Shown: in pieces, positions 59,787 through 64,000 of the stretch | How the letters are laid out: every line of letters starts with the position of its first letter | Position numbering within the stretch: the stretch's first letter is position 1 | NCBI GenBank assembly: GCA_017993055.1 | Contig: JAGONM010000006.1 | Span: forward strand, 64,868 to 128,867 | Origin: Armatimonadota bacterium | GTDB taxonomy: Bacteria; Armatimonadota; UBA5829; DTJY01 | Direction of reading: 5' to 3' | Length of the DNA stretch: 64,000 nucleotides | Position numbers and translations under genes: made by a program | Notes under the pieces: generated by a model | Database searches by the model: none | Seen by the model: only the letters and a program-made list of their open reading frames with translations | What the model was told of the DNA's origin: nothing

Positions 59787-61079
59787 CTAGCTCTTTTCAC
59801 CTGCGCCGTTCCCGGCAAGCGCTTTGTCGCCGCTGAGCCGGGTCTTAAGTATCTCCACTGCCTTGTTAAGCTGCGAATCTACATCGTTCTTGATGTCATC
59901 GTCCGAAGGCTCCACGACGACATCGGGGTGAATCTTGAGTTTGTCAACGTCTCGGAGGCTCGGTGTGAAGTATTTCGCGGTAGTGATAACCACCGCGCAG
60001 CCATCGGGAAGGCTCATTATCGTCTGCACCTTTCCCTTGCCGAAGCTGTCCGTACCGACGAGAGTCCCCGCCTTGTGGTCCTGTATCGCCCCCGCGATGA
60101 TCTCCGAAGCGCTCGCGCTCGAGCCGTCAATAAGCACTACTAAGGGATACAGCCTGTGATTCTGCTGCTGGGACTGTACGCCGTATCTGCTCTGTCGCCC
60201 ACCCTTGTCCTGAATCACAACAATGTCGCCCTTGTCAATGAGGCGACTCCCGATTTCGATGGCGACATCGAGGAGTCCGCCCGGGTTGCCTCGCAGATCG
60301 AGAATCAGTCCGCGCATTCCCTTGCTCTCCAGGTCCGTCAGTGCCTTGTCGAAAAGCAGGTCGCTCTTCTCGTTGAACTGGCTGAGCTGAATGTAGCCGA
60401 TCTTGCTCGATTCGTCCTCGACCCGCCACTCGACTATCGGCGAGGTTATCACCTTTCGGACGATCGTAACCTCGAAGGTGTCCGCAGCGTCAATGCGTTT
60501 AATCGTCAGTGTTACCGAAGTCCCGCGAGGCCCGCGGATCATCTTGACGACGTCTTCGAGTTCCAAGCCCTGTGTGGGCTTGCCGTCTACCTTGATTATG
60601 ACGTCACCCTTCCTGATGCCGGCCGCCTTCGCGGGGCTGTCCTCCAGGGGCTGGGCGATCCGGACCTGGCTCTCCTTCATTTCCAGTTTGGCCCCGATTC
60701 CCTCGAAGTCGCCCCGGTTATCCTCCTGCATCTGCTTGTTCTGGTCAGGATCAAGGAAGCGCGTATAGCGGTCTCCGAGCGCGCCCAGCATTCCGCTGAT
60801 GGCGGCGTAGCAGAGTTCGTCGGACTTCTTCCTGCCGTCGCCGTAGTAGTTTGCCTCCACATAGGAGAAAACATCCCAGAAAGTCTGGACGGGGGGCAGA
60901 TCGGCGCTCGATTCAGTGAGTTCGCTGCCGATTGCGGTCTGAAGCCGGGAAGGGAGTGCGCTCAGGCTGCCGATCAGCGTGCCCGCATCGCGAGAGGCGG
61001 AAACATCCTGGTAGGCGAAGCCGCTTATGAACGAGAAGGCTATGAGCAGAACCATCGCGGTCAGATGTAATCTCTTCAT
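59787..61079 (-). CDS. ctpA: C-terminal processing peptidase (S41), intact active site
   Basis: A 430-residue exported protease. Signal peptide ~1-22; PDZ domain ~125-210 with GIGAKLEM and SPAKAAGIRKGDVIIKVDG; S41 domain with the catalytic serine S323 in SSASASE, lysine K348 in FGKG and Q352, at the standard 25- and 4-residue spacings. CtpA enzymes trim envelope proteins, often cell-wall hydrolases, from the C-terminus. It lies five bases after a second S41 gene and in an operon with an EnvC-like activator, so hydrolase control is a plausible job. Confidence 0.93.
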   Translation of the reverse strand: MKRLHLTAMVLLIAFSFISGFAYQDVSASRDAGTLIGSLSALPSRLQTAIGSELTESSADLPPVQTFWDVFSYVEANYYGDGRKKSDELCYAAISGMLGALGDRYTRFLDPDQNKQMQEDNRGDFEGIGAKLEMKESQVRIAQPLEDSPAKAAGIRKGDVIIKVDGKPTQGLELEDVVKMIRGPRGTSVTLTIKRIDAADTFEVTIVRKVITSPIVEWRVEDESSKIGYIQLSQFNEKSDLLFDKALTDLESKGMRGLILDLRGNPGGLLDVAIEIGSRLIDKGDIVVIQDKGGRQSRYGVQSQQQNHRLYPLVVLIDGSSASASEIIAGAIQDHKAGTLVGTDSFGKGKVQTIMSLPDGCAVVITTAKYFTPSLRDVDKLKIHPDVVVEPSDDDIKNDVDSQLNKAVEILKTRLSGDKALAGNGAGEKS

Positions 61080-61084
61080 CGGTC

Positions 61085-62482
61085 TTATGCCCTCCCTCTG
61101 CTCAGCTTCGATTCGACCAGCCTACGCGCTTCATTGAGTTGCGCATCGGAGCCGCTGTCGCCGGGGCGGACCTCCTTGTCGGGCTTCAGCCCTACTCCGG
61201 TAAAATCAACGCCTTTCGGAGTCAGCATCTTGCCCGTGGTGACCAGGGCTGCAGATTTGTCTCTCAGGACCAGCGGCGTCTGGACGAGCCCATCGCCGAA
61301 TGTCTGGGTGCCGACGAGCGTAGCCGATCTTGATTCTCTGAGGGTGCCGGCGACCAACTCCGCCACGCTAGCGGTGCCGCCGTTTACGAGAATCGCGACC
61401 GGCATCGAGAACGCTTTGGTGGGTGTGACGCGGATGGGACGGCGGCCGTTCTGCTCACGGATTATCGCGACCGTGCCTCCGCCGGTGAACTGCGCGGCTA
61501 TGCTTGTGGCCACGTCGAGCAGGCCGCCCGGGCAGTTGCGTAGATCGAGGACCAGCGCTTTGGCGCCCTCGCTACGAACCTTGGCGACTTCGGCGGCGAA
61601 CTTGCTCGCTGCCTGCTGATTGAACTGTGCGATCCGGAGGTAGCCGACGTTCTTGGTCAGCATGCTCGAGGTGACCGGGTCCACCCTGGTCTCGTGGAAC
61701 AGCAGCTTCACTTCGATTGGGTCCTTGACTCCCGTGCGTTCTACTGTGAGGGTGGTCTCGCCCGACGTCTTGGTCGTCAGTTCCTCCAAGGCGTCCGTGA
61801 TGCTGAGTCCGCCTTTCAACTTGCTCTCGGCGGCCTCCCAGGACTTCTTGAACTCCAGCCGGTCAATGTCCTGGTGTTGGATCGCCCTGCGGAGCTTCGC
61901 GAAGCCCGGATCGTATGCAATTACCCATTTTCCGCCGACGTCGGTGATAGTGTCGCCGCAAAGGAGCCCGGACTTCTCCGCTGGACTCCCCGGCATCGGC
62001 GCGACCACGACCACCTTCTGGGTCGCCTCATCGTCCTGGCCCTCGCGCTTCAATGCCAGGATGGCGCCGATACCGTGAAACCTTCCTGTGGCGGCATCGT
62101 CGAGCAGCTTCGTCTCTTTCGGGTCGACGAATCGCGTATCGGGATCGCCAATGACATCGAGCATCCCCTGGACCGCGCCCCGGGCGAGTTTGGTCTCTAC
62201 CTCCGGAGTGATCTTCTCGACGTAGTGAGCCTGTATGAGTTTCAGGACGCTGTTCAGCAGGTCGCGGTACTTGGTGTCGCCCTTCGCGGTCCCCATCGAG
62301 TCTATCTTGACGGGGGGCTGCTCCGGCGTGAGCTTCAACAGGGCGCTGGCCTGCACCGGAAGGGTGCCTGCGAGCGCCACAAACTCCTGCCTTGAACGCA
62401 GTTCCTTGCCTCCCAGGAACGCGCCGGCGGTCACACCGGCGATCACTGTCCATAATGCGATTCTGCCGTAAGTCTTCTTCAA
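61085..62482 (-). CDS. S41 peptidase homologue lacking the catalytic lysine
   Basis: A 465-residue exported or membrane-anchored (helix ~8-26) S41 protein. PDZ region ~135-265 is enlarged by about 50 residues relative to its neighbour. The candidate catalytic serine S372 (GTASVAE) and Q401 are kept, but position 397, exactly 25 residues after the serine, is Asp in FGDG where FGKG is expected. Without the lysine base the Ser-Lys dyad cannot work as usual, so it may be a pseudo-protease, perhaps an adaptor or regulator of the intact CtpA encoded next. Start is TTG with GAGGAA upstream. Confidence 0.88.
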   Translation of the reverse strand: MKKTYGRIALWTVIAGVTAGAFLGGKELRSRQEFVALAGTLPVQASALLKLTPEQPPVKIDSMGTAKGDTKYRDLLNSVLKLIQAHYVEKITPEVETKLARGAVQGMLDVIGDPDTRFVDPKETKLLDDAATGRFHGIGAILALKREGQDDEATQKVVVVAPMPGSPAEKSGLLCGDTITDVGGKWVIAYDPGFAKLRRAIQHQDIDRLEFKKSWEAAESKLKGGLSITDALEELTTKTSGETTLTVERTGVKDPIEVKLLFHETRVDPVTSSMLTKNVGYLRIAQFNQQAASKFAAEVAKVRSEGAKALVLDLRNCPGGLLDVATSIAAQFTGGGTVAIIREQNGRRPIRVTPTKAFSMPVAILVNGGTASVAELVAGTLRESRSATLVGTQTFGDGLVQTPLVLRDKSAALVTTGKMLTPKGVDFTGVGLKPDKEVRPGDSGSDAQLNEARRLVESKLSRGRA

Positions 62483-62533
62483 ATCAGACTATTCCTCGTC
62501 ACCGGGCCGACGCCCGGGTATTTCTCATCGAAT

Positions 62534-63679
62534 CTAGAGCGGGTTCTGCGGAGTCCCGTTCTTTCTCAACTCGTAGTGCAGGTGCGGACCCGTGCTGAGG
62601 CCGGTGCTGCCTACACCCGCGATCGTCTGCCCCTGCTTGACGGACGCGCCTGCAGAGACCCGGAGAGATGAACAATGCGCGTAGACGGTGCTGACCCCAC
62701 CTCCGTGGTCAATAATCACGGTGTTTCCGTAGACTCCGTACCATCCCGAATGGATCACCACTCCGCCCGCCGCGGCTCTGATCCCCGTCCCGCCCGGACA
62801 AGCGAGATCCACGCCCGTGTGAAAGCTGCGCCCTCCGTGAACGGGATGCGTTCTCCATCCGAACCGCGAACTGATCCGATAGCTCGCACTGATCGGGCAC
62901 GCATATGATCCACGCCAGGGATTCGCAACCCTCTTTCGGCCGGCCGGAGTCGCCTGCATCCGGCGTATCATCCTCTCCAGTCCGGCCGACGCCTTCTGGA
63001 ACTCGGCCAACGCCTGCTCGTATGCTGCGCGGTCCTTTTCAATCTGCTGCAGCAGGTACTGCTTCTGCCTTGCGTCCCGCAGAGTAGCCTGCGTGGCCGC
63101 AGTCTGCTGGCGCTCCAGTTCGACACGCTGCTGTTCTTTGTGTGCGAGCGTCCTCTCGTAGGCCTCTACAGTTACCTTGTCTTCCTTTATCGCCTGCACG
63201 AGTTGGACGTCGCTGTCGAGTATCCTCCGCAGCACGTATCCGCGGCTCAGCAGGTCCCAGAAATCCTCCGATCCCAGAAGCACCCCCGCGTAGCTTACGG
63301 TCCCATGCTTGTAAGTGTCCACCAGCCGAACAGACAGCAGGTCTCTCCGCTTCTTCAGCCTGGCTTCCACCAGCGCCAGCTCGGTTCTCGCCCTTGCGAG
63401 TTCCGCTCTCGTCACGGAGAGCTGCCCGCGTATATCTGAGAGCCTGGCCCGGTGGACTCCCAGCCTGCGTTGAGCCAGGATCACCTGACTGGAAGCGACG
63501 TGTTGGCGTCTCTTGGTCGCTCTCAGCTTGGTCTGATACTCCTTGATGTTCCTGGAGTTCGCCTGTAGCCGCTGCTGAAGCTCGCGAAGTGACGCGGCAG
63601 TGGCTGACGTGTCCGAGAACGCGGCCGCCATGCTGATCAGCGCAATCGCCGCCAGCGCAGATCTCAGATACCTGTGCAT
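62534..63679 (-). CDS. EnvC-like murein hydrolase activator/M23 peptidase
   Basis: A 381-residue exported protein: signal peptide (~1-28), long coiled coil (~30-250, with a Leu/Glu/Arg-rich heptad pattern) and a C-terminal LytM (M23) domain. Zinc-site residues H287 and D291 in HTGVD, H335 in YAHC and H366-x-H368 in HLHYE are all present, so unlike EnvC it may cleave peptidoglycan itself. Coiled coil plus LytM next to ftsX fits the FtsEX-EnvC/PcsB group, whose activity is gated by FtsEX at the division site. AGGAGG precedes the ATG. Confidence 0.92.
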   Translation of the reverse strand: MHRYLRSALAAIALISMAAAFSDTSATAASLRELQQRLQANSRNIKEYQTKLRATKRRQHVASSQVILAQRRLGVHRARLSDIRGQLSVTRAELARARTELALVEARLKKRRDLLSVRLVDTYKHGTVSYAGVLLGSEDFWDLLSRGYVLRRILDSDVQLVQAIKEDKVTVEAYERTLAHKEQQRVELERQQTAATQATLRDARQKQYLLQQIEKDRAAYEQALAEFQKASAGLERMIRRMQATPAGRKRVANPWRGSYACPISASYRISSRFGWRTHPVHGGRSFHTGVDLACPGGTGIRAAAGGVVIHSGWYGVYGNTVIIDHGGGVSTVYAHCSSLRVSAGASVKQGQTIAGVGSTGLSTGPHLHYELRKNGTPQNPL

Positions 63680-63716
63680 CGGCTCGCTCCTCCTGAACTC
63701 GCGCCCATAGCCTTCC

Positions 63717-64000
63717 CTAGGCCTTGAGGAATCGGCGCATCGAGATCATGCTTCCGATAGCTCCGACGAGGCAGCCCATTAGTATTAGACCGCCAATGAA
63801 CTGGATTGGTTCCAGACACAGTGAAAACTGGCACAGAAGAGGCATGATTCTTGTCGCCGCCTTCACGACGTGGGTCGTCGCGAACCAGATCAGGCCGCAT
63901 GCGAGAGCCCCTCCGATGGCTCCGAGGACCATGCCCTCGAGCATCAGCGGAAGTCGGATGAACCAGTTCGTTGCGCCGACCATCTGCATTATCTTGATCT
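63717..64000 (-). CDS. ftsX: Cell division protein FtsX, C-terminal part (runs off the window)
   Basis: The last ~94 residues of an FtsX permease. MQMVGATNWFIRLPLMLEGMVLGAIGGALAC is the strongly conserved third helix region, and GAIGSMISMRRFLKA is the usual FtsX end. The gene continues past base 64000, so its start and probably ftsE lie outside. FtsX with FtsE is an ABC-type complex that activates peptidoglycan hydrolases at the septum. It heads the leftward operon seen here, 37 bases before the EnvC-like gene. Confidence 0.9.
   Translation of the reverse strand, partial: IKIMQMVGATNWFIRLPLMLEGMVLGAIGGALACGLIWFATTHVVKAATRIMPLLCQFSLCLEPIQFIGGLILMGCLVGAIGSMISMRRFLKA

Overview
The window is 64 kb of GC-rich chromosome from an uncultured-looking heterotrophic bacterium. 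No rRNA, tRNA, CRISPR array, transposase or phage gene was seen. A PEP-CTERM surface protein and an FtsX/EnvC-like/CtpA-type operon suggest a diderm envelope. Golvesin-domain plus GHL10 hydrolases and a LysM-G5 protein suggest a lineage such as Armatimonadota. That assignment is inference and only moderately confident. Genes are tightly packed, often with ATGA overlaps, and several start at GTG or TTG behind good Shine-Dalgarno sequences.

Layout. 1-6.6 kb: a secreted beta-propeller, a rhomboid protease with a C-terminal helical extension, a TIGR04076 protein, a GH5-like hydrolase, a BNR sialidase-like protein, an unknown helical protein and a hexose-6-phosphate mutarotase. 6.6-9.1 kb: a PEP-CTERM protein behind a strong promoter and a 220-nt structured leader, then a phosphohexomutase. 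9.2-14.7 kb: an ECF sigma factor, two tandem zf-HC2 membrane anti-sigma-like proteins and a DinG-type helicase. The gap between the two anti-sigma genes holds degenerate pieces of the helicase 5' end and the sigma 3' end, which is the expected junction of an old 1.5-kb tandem duplication. 14.7-25.1 kb: a URO-D family protein, a CUT1 sugar ABC transporter without an ATPase, an FGE-fold protein, two tandem Gfo/Idh/MocA oxidoreductases, a TIM-barrel isomerase and a glycerophosphodiesterase. 25-40 kb: ApbE, a DMT transporter, a PHP hydrolase, two giant GHL10 hydrolases, a GH78 rhamnosidase and a secreted toroid-like protein. 39.6-49.6 kb: two DUF2007 proteins around ppnP, a DUF5060/DUF4038 hydrolase, an oxidoreductase/isomerase cluster, two GNATs and LeuB. 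49.8-57.8 kb: a secreted toroid protein, a metallophosphoesterase-PQQ fusion, a ROK kinase, RpiB, a G1P dehydrogenase and an MFS transporter. 57.8-64 kb: one leftward envelope operon (ftsX, EnvC-like M23 peptidase, S41 peptidase lacking its catalytic Lys, intact S41 peptidase, polysaccharide deacetylase, LysM-G5).

How it fits together. Most of the window serves plant- or algal-type glycan breakdown: secreted hydrolases release sugars, a CUT1 importer takes them up, and oxidoreductases, isomerases and kinases process them. The right end is a peptidoglycan-remodelling and division operon. Recurrent themes are local tandem duplication, several apparently leaderless promoters, and intergenic inverted repeats.
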